Under the pieces are notes generated by a model that searched no databases, was not told the DNA's origin, and saw nothing but the letters and a program-made list of their open reading frames with translations. Positions 21,755-34,289 of a stretch of 64,000 nucleotides of DNA are shown piece after piece. The position numbers and the translations under genes are program-made. Positions within the stretch are counted from its first letter, which is position 1, and each line of letters opens with the position of its first letter. Source of the stretch: Polytrichum commune (taxonomy: Eukaryota > Streptophyta > Polytrichopsida > Polytrichales > Polytrichaceae); NCBI GenBank assembly GCA_950295325.1, contig OX485803.1, forward strand, positions 66,727,554 through 66,791,553. Reading direction: 5' to 3'.

Positions 21755-24700
21755 CCTCTTAGTTATCGCGGAGGCACTTGGCTATGCCGATGCACCTACA
21801 AGAATTTGCTCCTTAGATTTTCGAGTAAGTTGTAGTTAAGTAGCTTTCACAAACATTCATTGTTTTATCTACAGAGCAATGACATGTTGGATAGTTTCTG
21901 TCCCATCGCCAAATGCCTTCCACCTCATCTTTCTTATCAACGGTTTTTGTCAATCAAGCTCCTCGTGCCCTTCTAGCTAAGACTGAAAGCAACCAATCGC
22001 AAGGATCAGAGGTGAAACTTGTAAAGGTCCTACATTCTTGCCTCATCTCTAGATACCACCAGTGGGAGGGTCGGTGCTTGAGGCTTAAAACCTCTGCTTC
22101 TAAACCATACCACGTCCTTTGCCAACTAAGCTCAAGACTAGATACCGTCGATGATGTGAAGGCCATGTTTCTAAAACAAACTTTTAAGCTAAGCTATGCA
22201 ATAAAGGCATTAGTGACTTTTGAAGTTCCCTTCAAACTAAAAAATAGACTTATTTGTGAGTTTCAGAGGAATCTACTTGAAGGCAAAAATATGTTTTGTC
22301 ATCAGGCACTCAATACTACATTGTTAATGTTAGTTAGTGTCACTTACCATTTGGACTTACGCAAGGCTATAACTTCCCAACTATAGTTCATTCGTATTCA
22401 ACAAAGATTAAACAGATTGTGTGGATAATGTACAACATAAATGACTTTACTTGTTGAAAAATTACATTCTTAGCAAAAAGTTGTAGCACTGCGTAACTCC
22501 AGAGAGTAAGTGAGTTTCAATACCACAAATGGTGTAGCGATCCAGGAGTTTTTTAACTTACACATTGGATTTTAGGTCATCCGAAATGGAGTACTAAACT
22601 TGAGTATTAAACTTTCCATAACATTATTGGGCTCACAGATTGAGTTCCATCTAAACCTGGAATGGGGTTTAGGGTTTGAAGCCAAGTAGGGTTAAGGTTC
22701 AAAAAAATAAAATGAAAACATATGTGCAACCGCCAGTGGCCAACAATTGCGCCTTGACTTGGAGTCGGTTGTGTGAAGAACATGTGTATTTGAGGGCGGT
22801 GGGTAAGAAGAGACCTTCCGGCGAGGCCATGTCCTCCACACATGTATAGGTACCTGCTTGAACAGGGAGGTCACAAGTATGAAAGTGGTAGGACACTATG
22901 TAAACACTCAGTGTCGCAACTGGAAAGAGCAAGGTTGCACGGTGGCCTCAAATCCTATAGGAGTTCCAGAATGCATGAGGAGCATTTTCCACATCCACGA
23001 TTTAGTGCACATTTTTGTGTTGAATTGCAATTGCAATTAGATGGCTTTTACATCAAATTTTTGTTTAGGGAGACGTTGAATTTCCAACTCAAGAGTGCAT
23101 TTCTTGGTGGTGAGTTTATGTTCTAAGTGAACTATGGTTGCATTGTCGTCATTTGTGGTTGTGGTCATTACGCTTGATCTTGATTTCGCTGGATATATTG
23201 TTGTTTTCGTGTTTGCTTCAAATTTCATCATTGTCATGTATGTTTGGCTTGTTTTCAATGTGCTATGTGCACGCTGTCAAAGAATCATGGTCCAAGTTCT
23301 TGCTAGTTAGTTGAAATATTTGAGTTTGCGGCGTTGGAATCCAATCCCAATGCATTGTGTCCATGAATGTACTGAACATGTCCACGAGATCGCTAGTTTT
23401 CCCAATCAACCATGTGTTGTTGTTGTTCTTGTCCTTGCACCATCGCCAATCCACTTTGCCTTCATTGGCACATATGAATCACTTTAGACTCTCAATTCTT
23501 GTAAATGTGGATGGTTGACCTTCAATACCCCAATGTAGATGTACATCATATCCAATACTTGCTATAATTGGGGTACAAGGTCGCACGAGGCATTCGTACA
23601 AAGAGATCATTCGCCAATGAAGTTTCCTTCAGCGGAGGGGACGGCACCAAACTTTAACACTTTAACTTATGTCACTTGTCTTCTACATATTTCAAACCCA
23701 ATGTGGCCATTAAATTTAACCCACACTCCTCATCTCACGTTCTCTTTGCCGTGACAATGGTTCAGGTTTGGTTCACAAAGTATAAATGGGTCTTGCAGTG
23801 CAAGTCTGAAACGGGCTTCATCTTAGTGAGCCCCACCATTAATGAGAACTTGCCCTACCTTGATGGCTATGGTGGTGAACACGTTCTTGATGGCCACACT
23901 GAGAGGGCCCAACTACTTGAGCATGTGAAACCCAATATGCAGACCTGATCTTGAATTATTGGCCTTTCCCCATTGAATTCCATGTCACATTATGTGCCCT
24001 CCAAGGAATGCTCCTTGCCCATTCTGCCACATAAATCCCCCCTTCAACAAGGGCGAAGTTTAAAAAGAAGTGATCCCATCGCAAACTTTATAGAACAGTG
24101 TCTAAAGAGATTGACCACCCACCAACCCCTAACTAGTCTCGTGGTCCACCATGCATAGTGAGAAGGGAGGGAGGGGGACAACTTATCTTGCCCTAGGTAG
24201 ATGTCCCGTTTTGATCATCCCCACCATTTCCATCTCAATAAAAGCTATGTTGAGGATGGGCAATGGTATTAGATTCAATTCTCCCATGATGATTCCTTGG
24301 GAAACTTTACCCCCCCCCCCCTTCCCTTTCTTCAATTCCACCTTGACCACAATCGCACACCTCATTGTTATTACGAATACTACTCAATGATGTGGAGTTG
24401 GTTCATTGTGACAACGAGTGCTTCCTTCAAGTTAGGTATTAGTGTGTGGCCATATTCACAGCATGTATATCCATGTATGTGGCCCATTATTTTAAAATAA
24501 TTGCTATTTTAACTATTGGAAATTATATTAACTTACTTTTTTTGTGACAAGCTCCTATGCATGCACATGATTGCAGTCCCCAATGGTATTCTTCTTTGTT
24601 TCTTGTTGAGATTGTTATTATCGTCCTCCCCCCGCGCCCAATCCATGTCGATCTATAAAAAAATTCAATGATTGCGGGGAACTTAATTCCAATTCAAAAT

Positions 24701-27700
24701 CAACTCCGTGACCAATTTCGAAGTATTCAATGAATGTCACTTGTTTCAATTCTTGATGTCCACATGCCAATGTCGTGTTAGATTTTTAGGTATGATTGGT
24801 CCACATAAATTGTTCCCTATATTGACCGATTACATAGTGACATTTGGTCGACATGAGGTATACTCTGTGAACTTCTTTGATCCGATCAGTAATTATCATG
24901 ATGTCTACACTAAATATACCAGTTAGTGAAGGTGATACTAAATCCCTTCAAGCTATGAATAAGTGCCACCAAAAGATCTTAGATCTAAGATTAGCAAGCA
25001 TTGTTCATCTTGACACTAGGCATTATTTATTGATAAGCATGTGTCACACACTAATCACAAGCCTACACTAATATTCTTGAAATTTGTGGTGAATGAGCAT
25101 AGAATTTACTTTGCTCATGACTTTGGTGTCACCCAGTAGCAACTTCAGCCCTCGGCACTTCGAGATTCGGTTAGAATTTGTGCGTGACTTGAATCAGTAC
25201 CACCCTCACTAATTGGTATGTTTAGTGTCGTGAATATGATGGTGTTAATTATCATACCATTCCAGATTGTGTTTGCCTAGGGGGATGGGTCTTAAGTGGC
25301 TTGTCTTCTTAATCGTACCCCTAGAGTTGATTGGTACTATGTGGTTAGGTGAGGATCACAAAGCAAACATCATGAAGACACATATATTAAAGAGATTGGA
25401 CTAAGTTTTCAAATAGTGATAACCACTCTACACTTAATAGTGAACACAATTGGGAGGACCTATGTACACAGTCAACAAATCAACAAACATACACTTTCAA
25501 TAACCATAGGTATTTTCAATACCTAGGAAAGTCCGATTTTCAATATGGTTTTTGCATATGTTTTGTCGTAGATTTACTAATGCGACATGCATTTTGTTTG
25601 TATATCCAATCAGTATAAATTGGAGAACATGAAACCCAAACCATATATGCGCCCGCATATATTAAACAGTTGCTTTGAAGGTCTTGGCTGCTTCTCCTTT
25701 GTTCTGAAATATGCAATTATTGCAAGTGCATTACCTCAATGCATTACCTAAATGCTTGATTACACAGCTCCAAATGCTTGCCGTTCTAAAAGAATATAGC
25801 AGTTTGCACATTGAACTCATTTTGACTTCAATGACATTCTTCATTGTGGTTGGGTGTGTTTTGGTCATGGCTCTGTGTGGTGGAGTTTACATGTTTATGA
25901 AATTTTTGTATTGGTTTGCATCTTTCCACTCTTGCAACAGGGAGAGTGGAAAAATCACTTACATGTATTACTGCACATATTTTTTTAATGTATGTTGAGT
26001 TGGGTTTTTTTCTGATGCTTTGTTAATTATTATTATTATTTATTTATTAGGCCTTTGAATTTCCCCCTTTATTTGGTCATTGTCATGTCATATACTCATA
26101 TAAAGGAAAATGTGACCATTGGCACTTGCCGTGAGTGCAAAAAGGGGTATTCATTTGAGTTTTTTGTACTACGTATAGATATGCTACACACATTATAACT
26201 CGTAGTTATGTATATGTATGGAGGACCCCTAGAAAATGTACAACATTTGCGCTTATATCGTAGGGTCATTTATTGAGGCTCATTTATTTGGAAGTATGAA
26301 GGAGAATGAGGAGTGTAAATATGATCACACATTGATTAATGATTCTAGTGTACAAGGCGGTGACAAGGGAAAATGTATTGCTGGAAAAGATTGTAAGCCG
26401 AATTTTTGGCCAAATAGTTACCCTCTGGGCAAATAAGTAGCAAGAGGATGAAGTTAGTACATAGGTAGATGAAATTAATTAACTATAGGCTATAAAAGGT
26501 AGTTATAACTATAGGCACATGCTTAGGAGTCCATAGTTGGTTACAGGGTAACTATCGTTATTCCCGCCATGCCAAGAGGCAGGCAGAGAAGAGAAAGGCA
26601 TGCATTTCTTTGAAAATTTTGAGCACATTGTAAAACACATAGTCTTGTGTCCCTCAACACCAAGAGCGGGCGAGGTCATAGATAAATTATTTTATGTGTA
26701 ATTTGAGTAATCACTGCGATGATTGTGGGATTATTGATTTATGTTTAAGTACATTGTCATTTTGAATATAGCTACAATGAATGGCCGAGTATGGTCGAAC
26801 TATTTTCTTGCTTTGATTGTATGAATGCAAAGTTGGAAAACAATTGTCTATTATTGTGACTGCAATTGACTAAGTCTGAAGTTGTAAGAGGAATTGAGTG
26901 AGTCAAAATTATGAAAGTGAGTGTTTAAATTGATAAGAGTGATGTGGAATTGATAAGAAGATTGACCAACCTCTGAAGGAGAGAGGCTACGAACCATAGA
27001 GATAAGGTAACAAAGAATGGTAAAACCATTGTTGAAGAGTGAAGACTCTTCAATTAGAAAGAGAGAGACAGAAGGATAAGAACATTGAAAGTAAGAAATT
27101 AAAAAAACCATGGGCAGAGTGTCCATTTGAGTTAAGAGCATATGTAATATTTTTGGGCGAAGATAAGGTGGAAACAAAAATGAAAGAAAGTCCGGAAGCA
27201 AATACCTTGGGCAAGATAAACTATAGGCATGAATCGCTGAAGAGCAGAGTCTTCGGGCGACTAGGGCATACTTGATGGGTACTCGAGTTAAGTTGAAACC
27301 TTGACAAAACTATAGTTAAATGAAACTATTGAACTCCCTGTGAAAAGGTGGAACATAGTGCTCAAGGGTTACCTGAGAAGGGAGCCATTTGAAGAGTTAA
27401 GACCTGTGAAAGGTAGAGATCGTGTGAAGTAGCGAGAGGCCAAGCGTCAGCCTGAGAAGAAAACTATAGACCATTGTTGAAGCTCGAGAGAGGAAGTGAG
27501 AGGGAAAGGAAGGAACCATGGTAAATTGTGCAGCCAAGTTGTGATTATAGTTAAAGTAAACACTATATTATGGTAGTAGTAAAATTTGCTAAGTCTCTTT
27601 AATTAGAGAACCCCTTATCAACTGAAAGTGATGAGGGATTGTCTCTGATTAGTCGATTAGTGGTGGAAATGAGAGATTAAAAGTGATTAAGTGAATTTGA

Positions 27701-28768
27701 GAAAGGATAAACTATGAATTATCAAGAGTAATTAAGCATGAGTTATTCCATAAATATATATATATATGAAGGCATAGTCTAGAGACTTTGATCTTTGAGT
27801 ATGAAATGCAAGTTAACAAGATCAACTATTGTCTTGTGTGTTACCTTGGTTATTGTTGTTGCAGGTTGTGTAGGGCAGTCAAGACTATAGCTTGATAGCT
27901 TGAGCCTCATAATCGTTGTTAAGTGCATAAGTTGTGAGTAATGATTAAAGCTTGGAATGAATAAATAAACAATATGTCTTGTATTGAAATTAACATTGAC
28001 CAACTAATGAGGGAATTGTTGTGATTTGAAGATGTAGTGGCCAATGATCACCAAGACAATTATGATGCTCAAACTTAGACTATTGTTCTACAATCTCATG
28101 ACGAGATGGAAACTTACAACCCACTGATAAACATACAATATTGAATAAGAAACATTGAGAGGAAAACTAGAAAGAAAGGAGAGTAAAAGATGAATGAGTG
28201 ATGTTTTAAAGTGAAAATAACTACCCTATTGTCTGACTAATGAACTATAATATGACAAATGCATGTAATAAACATTAGTAAAGCCCTCCTTGAGAGTTTG
28301 TACCCTGGGTTCTGGTTTAGTTAAGTCAAACATGTGCAAGGATGTTGTGTTGTAGATGGAATTGTTGTAGGCACAATTTCAAAATGATTTTCATGAAGAT
28401 GTGGAGTTGTAAAGTGAGTTTCAACAAGCCTTGGATGTTTTAATCGATGAATGTAAAAATGTTGAAATGCACTTTCAATCTAATGCAAAGTCCATTGTCA
28501 CTTATGCAGAGGTAGGGGAGTGTAGAATTTCAAAAGTACATCTATTATTCAATTAAATGGCAATCCAAATTTATCTAAAGATTTATTGACTCAAATTAAG
28601 ACTAGCATATTATATATGAAGCCTAAATTCTTTACCGCCACAAATCTTGATACTATGTTAAATATTGGTTGTTATTGTAGAGTGCAAATTTTGAACATAC
28701 TTGAAGGTAGTATCTCAAGGAATGTGGTAGACCAAAGAAATTAGTTCCAATTAAGGTTTGGTTTGTTG
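21755..28768. other. Seven-kilobase stretch without a recognisable gene
   Basis: The longest frame is 157 codons (21913-22386, plus). It resembles no family I know, and no splice signals extend it. A poly-C tract lies near 24310, a TTA/TTTA run near 26025, and an (AT)n run near 27756. From about 26880 to 27700 the plus strand is markedly purine-rich (GAAGT, GAGAG, GTGAAAGG runs). No terminal repeats found. Confidence 0.45.
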
Positions 28769-28773
28769 GGAGG

Positions 28774-30384
28774 TGTGAGGCCAAATCCACCACCCTTAAG
28801 CGTCCTAGTCCGGGTGATGGCTTTGCGAGTCACATGTATCTCTTACAAACTTGAACCATGTGCAAAGTAATTTTTATGTCCAAAAGAACACATATTGTTT
28901 CCACTCATTGTACTTTATTAATGTTAGCCTCTTGGCTTGTGGTAGAGTTGGCTTTCTCAAGCGTCCAACCCGTGGCTTTAGCCACACATGCCCTTAAGGA
29001 CATTTCCCTCGCTCGTTTAATCTTCACTTCCTTTTTCTTGCCATTGCAAGAATCTTCCACATTCTCCATTAATAATGCAAGTGAGTTATTTTGACCAAGA
29101 GGTGCAAGTGTTGAAAAACACTTTTCTCAATGGTTAAACACACTCATACAAACCCACACGTGGCACCAACTAGCCTAAATGAATATAACTTCTTAGCTAC
29201 CACTAAAGATGGCCTAATGTGATCTAGTTTTTTATGTGCTAATACTTACTACTTGAGCTAGCCTTGCTAACCCCTAGATAGTCTAAATGAATTGTTGCTA
29301 GGCAACCCAGCTGCCTTCTGATTCCAGTCCCGGGTATGGTCTAACCTCCAAGCCCAGCTGCCTTTGATTCCAGTCCCGGGTGGTCTAACCTCCAAGCCCA
29401 GCTGCCTTCTGATTACAGTCGCGGTGTGGCCTAACTTACCAAGCCCAACTGCCTTCTGATTACAGTCGCGGTGTGGCCTAACTTACCGAGCCCAGCTGCC
29501 TTCTGTTCCAGTCCCGGGTGGTCTAACCTCCAAGCCCAGCTGCCTTTGATTCCAGTTGCGGTGTGGCCTAACTTACCAAGCCCAGCTGCCTTCTGTCCCA
29601 GTCCCGGGTGGTCTAACTTACCAAGCCCAGCTGCCTTCTGATTTCAGTATATGAAGTTATAATACCCGAATGGGTATCCCAACCACTAGTTGCACCCTAA
29701 TCCAAACTCTCTCCTTCCCTAATCACATGTTTTCTAAGTTTTTCTTCTTCTTTCTTTTTCCTTGCTCCTAAATAATAAACTAATCTAACACACTAATTCC
29801 ACTAACTACTAACTAATCAACACGTGCAACTTTAAACTCTAAGAGCTCCCTCAATTGGGAGGCATTGAGAGAGAGAGAGCTTAACTAATTAACTTCACTA
29901 AGAACTAATGTCTCACACACGTGGCTCAAGCTCTTTAAGAGCTTGCTCTCTTGAAAGCGCTTGATGGAGAGAGAGGAAAATGAGAGAGAAACCACCTTAA
30001 GTAGCAAAGACGGAGAGAGAGGTGAGAATAGGGTGAGAGGATTAGCACCTCCAATCACAATCCCTTAACCTTCACCTTCAAAGTAGGGACTAATCCCCTT
30101 CCACCAAGCTTCCTTCTTCCTAAACTACCAAGGTGGATCCAAAAGTGGGCATTTAACCCGCGGAGCTCACCTTGCTTCACCTTACCCCCTACTCACAATA
30201 TCAAGGCATACTCTTATTGAATTCAACCTTGAAATAATCACACAACACATTCTAAAGCCTAAACTTAAATCCAAACCACACTTCACTCATTTATGTTTTG
30301 TGAATAATCATAACACATCAAAGTCAAACTAAAATTGGTTTCGAAGAGTTAATCACCACATGTGGGCACCATTTTGGGCTCACA
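28774..30384. mobile_element. Solo LTR A, 1611 bp
   Basis: Starts TGTGAGGCCAAATCCACC, ends ATTTTGGGCTCACA (TG...CA). Flanked by a perfect 5-bp duplication GGAGG (28769-28773 and 30385-30389), as expected of an LTR-retrotransposon integrase product. The left end shares TCCTAGTCCGGGTG with copies B and C. No protein domain and no second LTR, so a solo LTR formed by LTR-LTR recombination is the simplest reading. Unusually, the two termini are inverted repeats of each other over TGTGAGNCCAAA. The phrase TTAGCCACACATGCCCTTAA near 28980 recurs in copy B. Confidence 0.8.
29303..29650 (+). repeat. Minisatellite of ~45-50-bp units inside LTR A
   Basis: About eight units of the form GCCCAGCTGCCTTCTGATT + CAGTCCCGGGTGGTCTAAC + CTCCAA. 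Two unit types alternate, CAGTCCCGGGT and CAGTCGCGGTGT. Copy B lacks this array at the matching place. Confidence 0.9.
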
Positions 30385-30389
30385 GGAGG

Positions 30390-30830
30390 GTTTATAAGAT
30401 GTATAGAAAATATGATAATCATTGGGTGGACTATAAGAATCCAACATACTTGATGGACTGTCCATCAAACATGGAGATTGGCTTATGTTGGTGCCAACAA
30501 TGAACCAACAATATGCGAACTTATAATCTTACATATCATTTGATAGTAGATTTAGAAACAATAATTATAATAACTTCTATGACATATATTATAGACTTAG
30601 ATGCTTATAAGTTACATTTGGTGGTAGGAAAGTCTTCAATGGCTCTAGTAACAAATGCTCGGGTTTTACATTATACATATGATAGGGGTTCAGTATTATT
30701 CAAAAGTATATTTGTATACTTATGTTAGTGACTATATAAGAATGTAATTCATTTTTATGTATACATATTGTGACTTGTATATTCATCATTAAAATTGTAT
30801 GTATATTGCATGTTTTTACAAAAACAATAA
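30390..30830. other. Spacer between solo LTRs A and B
   Basis: About 440 bp, AT-rich. I looked for a primer-binding site or polypurine tract that would join A and B into one element and found none. Each LTR also has its own target duplication. Confidence 0.5.
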
Positions 30831-30835
30831 TTTGT

Positions 30836-32509
30836 TATCACCAAAAAGCCTCCACCCTTCAATTTCATCCTAGTCCGAATGGAGAAGTTTATAATGACAT
30901 GTAGAGATTTCTCTTTTTATAACACAATGTATGATTCCAATCTATCGTTGGAATATACACAACTTAGCCAAGTCTATACTATGTCTTCTTACACTCCTTA
31001 ATCTCGGGTAATGTCACATCCTTATACTTCTCTAAAGTCCACCCGGCCGCTTTGGCCACGCATGCCTTCAAAGATATCCTTCTTGTGAAGGGAGTCCTTG
31101 CCGTCGACTCCACACTACTACATGAGTTCTCGTTTATTGATTCCATGAATTACACAAGTTTAAGTATTGATAAATACTTGTCACTTATTGTAGTTTTCTC
31201 CTCACGCTTCAACCACTATATTGGTTTAATGAACTAATGGTTATCCCTAATGGAACCAAGCAAACTTCTTTTGTTCCCCTAGACTTTACTAGCTAATAGT
31301 GTAACTTTCCCATTACTTCTCAGAATGTCCTGAAATTTTATCTGTAACTAGGGAGACAAAGCAAAAAACATCTCACCAATTTGTGAGCCTATCCCATTTT
31401 CTGTCCGACAGTTATGACTATTTTAGTGTATCAGTCTACCCAGATTTCAGAATGTCATAACTTCCTCTCACAGGCTCCAAAGAACTTCAAATTTTAGGAG
31501 CAATCACAAAAACTAATTGTTTATGACCCCCTGAAATTTCAAACTACTTTCATTTTCTGCCAAAACGTTATGGCCTTTTTAGTCTGCAACTCTTGAAAAC
31601 ACTTCAGAATGATATATCTCCTTCTCATCTACTCGGAATGACTTGAAATTTGTACCACAACTAGGAAACCTAATAACAAAGCATCCCTCAAAATTTCATG
31701 CGTTCCCAAGCCTCTGTCCAGGAGTTATGCCCATTTCAGCTCGAAAATGTAGGCGAAGTTCAGAATGTCATAATTGCTGCTCCAGTACTCCAAACATCCT
31801 CAGATTTTGACCATGTTCATATAAAAAAGTTTTTTACTAATCCTCTAAATTTCAATGAAGTATCTTCTTTTGCTCGGAAGTTATGCCGCTTACAACCTAG
31901 ACTACTCAAAAAATACCCAAGAAATATGAATTCAAATACTACAACTTGAAGCCATAAAATATCTTAAAATTATTCACACCAAAACTAATTCTAACAAGAG
32001 GTCAAGCCCTCTTCAAGGCCAACTAGCCTTGGCTCTCCAACTAAAAACTAAGCACACATATGTGTTCCAATCTTGCTTCCAACACACCCACACTTATAAC
32101 ACGTGGGGTGCCTTGGAGCACGAAGGGAAGAGAGGATGAGTGAGTGAATAATGAGGGATTATATAGTGAATTTGAGGGGGTGAGCACCCTCAAGGCTCAC
32201 GATTAGCCCTCGAGATCTCTTCCTACTTTGTAGGCTCTAATCCTATCTCCTAAGCCTTCCTCCCTCAAATGATCAAAAATGATCCTAATTCAAACATTTA
32301 ACTAACCTTGGTTTTCTACCTACCACACTTTACCAAGGTTTGTCCTTCTCCTACTTAAATCCACTCCACAAAAGCCTAATGCTTCAAACTAAGTTTTCTT
32401 CAAGCTTCACTTTTTTTATATTTTTGTGAATAATCATAAATCACCAAAACACCACTTGTAATGTTTTACAAGTGTTAACAACCAATGTGGGCATCAATTT
32501 GGGCTCACA
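30836..32509. mobile_element. Solo LTR B, 1674 bp
   Basis: Same orientation as A. The left end is worn (TATCACCAAAAAGCCTCCACC, then CATCCTAGTCCGAATGG); the right end CAATTTGGGCTCACA is intact. Flanks TTTGT (30831-30835) and CTTGT (32510-32514) are a 4-of-5 match, consistent with an older insertion than A. It shares with A the GGCCACGCATGCCTT segment near 31056. Confidence 0.72.
31322..31890 (+). repeat. ~156-bp imperfect tandem repeat inside LTR B
   Basis: The phrase CAGAATG(T/A) recurs at about 31322, 31449, 31605 and 31761 (spacings ~127, 156, 156). Each unit contains a TGAAATTT phrase, a CAAAATTTCATGC-like phrase and a GTTATGCC or GTTATGAC phrase. The units are diverged, so the array is older than the one in copy A. 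Confidence 0.6.
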
Positions 32510-32514
32510 CTTGT

Positions 32515-34284
32515 ATATAGGGATTTTTAAGAATATGTTTGAATGCACGTGGTTCTTGGCTTTCAATGAAAGATACACCCCTGGATTTGGTATGTCTAGT
32601 GTTTTTCTTAGAACCGGAGAAGATTTGGCTAACACATGAAACACAATATGTGCTTATCATTTTTAGAAGCACTTAAATAGATCACAAACCAAAATAAGGT
32701 AGATAGTGCTAGAAACAACACCCCATCCAAAACATATATCATCCTATCTTGCACAATTGGTACATATTGAATATAATAATTTCCACTACCTAACATGAGA
32801 CTTGTGTGTTGGCTCCTGGTTATCTACCAACAAAGCTTTAAACCTTTCTAACTTTTGCATATGTATCAAATAAGATATGCTTTGTGCATTTAATTTCCTT
32901 ATCAATTGCTAACAAGAATATCTTTTAAATTTTCTAATAATACTATATACACTTTGCTCTTGAAGTGACGGTTTTTAATAACACCTTGATTTGTTGAAAT
33001 TTAGTAAGAGCAGTGTGACGTTTCACCCTAACATTACTTAACCCAATACTCTTTAAAGCAAGCCCAATTCCTAATGTGCTTGCCAACAAGCACAACTACA
33101 TAACTTTATATATTGGGCAGGTTTACACATTGATGCTCCAAATATAGCTCAGATGCATGTTATATTGGGTGTTAGGGTGACAATTTACATCTTAAGGCAA
33201 CTCCGAAGTGCTCTCATTTCTACCCCTGTCTGGCTACTTGCCCTTTGATTGCTCTTTCCCCATGTTCCTTTAATCAACTAAAAATTATTTATAAATAAAC
33301 TTTAAAAAATAAATAAAACTCCTCTTCATTTCACGCCTCAACCACTAAGTATACTCAACCCGTCTCCACAGTCATTGTCCTTGTTCCGCGGCATGCCACT
33401 ACAATCCAGTATTGCAAGTGCGTGCCTCATTTAATCCTCCTGACCTTCATCGGGTCAAAAAAAAAACAATACGAGACCCTCACACCCAAGGGCACCACCA
33501 AGTAACCTGAATTTTCTTCAGAGAACATGTCGTTTTTCTATGGCAGTTGGCATGGCCAAGTCTAGACTATCAATTCATTCCCCTTCAACACCCAATTGCT
33601 TGCTTGGTCAGGACCCACCCATTCTACCATCGAGTCAAGCCGAACACTCTACTCCTTACCAGTGCAGCTGCTACTCCCACCACTTCTCTCACAGATCATT
33701 TGATCTATTCAATGGTGGCAAGAGTGTTCCATCACCGTACTAAATCGCCCCGATTACTGTACCCTATTGGTATGATCGTCCCTAGTACTTCTAGTGAATG
33801 ATTTGTGGCTGCATATTCCTGGCTCACCAGACTCAAATCTCTTCCACAAAGCAAGGAGATCAGCCCACTAATTTATTGTTGAGTACTTAGCCGATGTTTC
33901 TACCACCAAGTCGGTCGCACAGATTGGTGTGGAACTAGGCCCTTCAATCCCCGCGTTGCCGGCAAAAGCATCCAATGAGGAGTGCGACCAATGCATGGAG
34001 GAACCGCCCCATTAGTTGTAGAAGCACCCTGTGCTCATGACAAGTCACAGGCTGGAGTCCCACACATGATCATCTCCGATTGTTGCAAGTTCGCCCTTGA
34101 ACTCACCGCCCCGATGCACTATCATGGCAGCCCATATCTCTCCTCCCTTCCCCCTTGTCTTTTCTCATCTCCCAACCAATGTTGCAACCTCCCTCGCTTT
34201 AACCCTTCCGACCAGCAACCAACCCTACTCTCCTCCTTTCCTCCGGTAGAGAACACCACGCGCAACTCATGGAGGGATGGCTGT
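32515..34284. other. Sequence left of solo LTR C, probably part of LTR copy D
   Basis: From about 33200 the sequence becomes pyrimidine-rich (CTCC, CCTTCC), like the stretch right of LTR C at 35814-36240. I infer that C inserted into an older family member, D. No protein similarity. Confidence 0.35.
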
Positions 34285-34289
34285 CGGAG

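Noticed and set aside
21913-22386. 157-codon plus-strand frame
   Set aside because: No recognisable motif, no splice partner and no context. The length is possible by chance in 64 kb.
24305-24325. Poly-C tract
   Set aside because: Simple homopolymer run without associated structure.
24903-24930. TCTACACTAAATATACCAG as a further MITE of the 6955 family
   Set aside because: Only the first ~14 bases match. Too short to separate from chance.
27750-27770. (AT)n run
   Set aside because: Ordinary microsatellite.
28774-32509. LTRs A and B as the two ends of one short retroelement
   Set aside because: Each has its own 5-bp target duplication, the spacer has no primer-binding or polypurine site, and the copies differ strongly.
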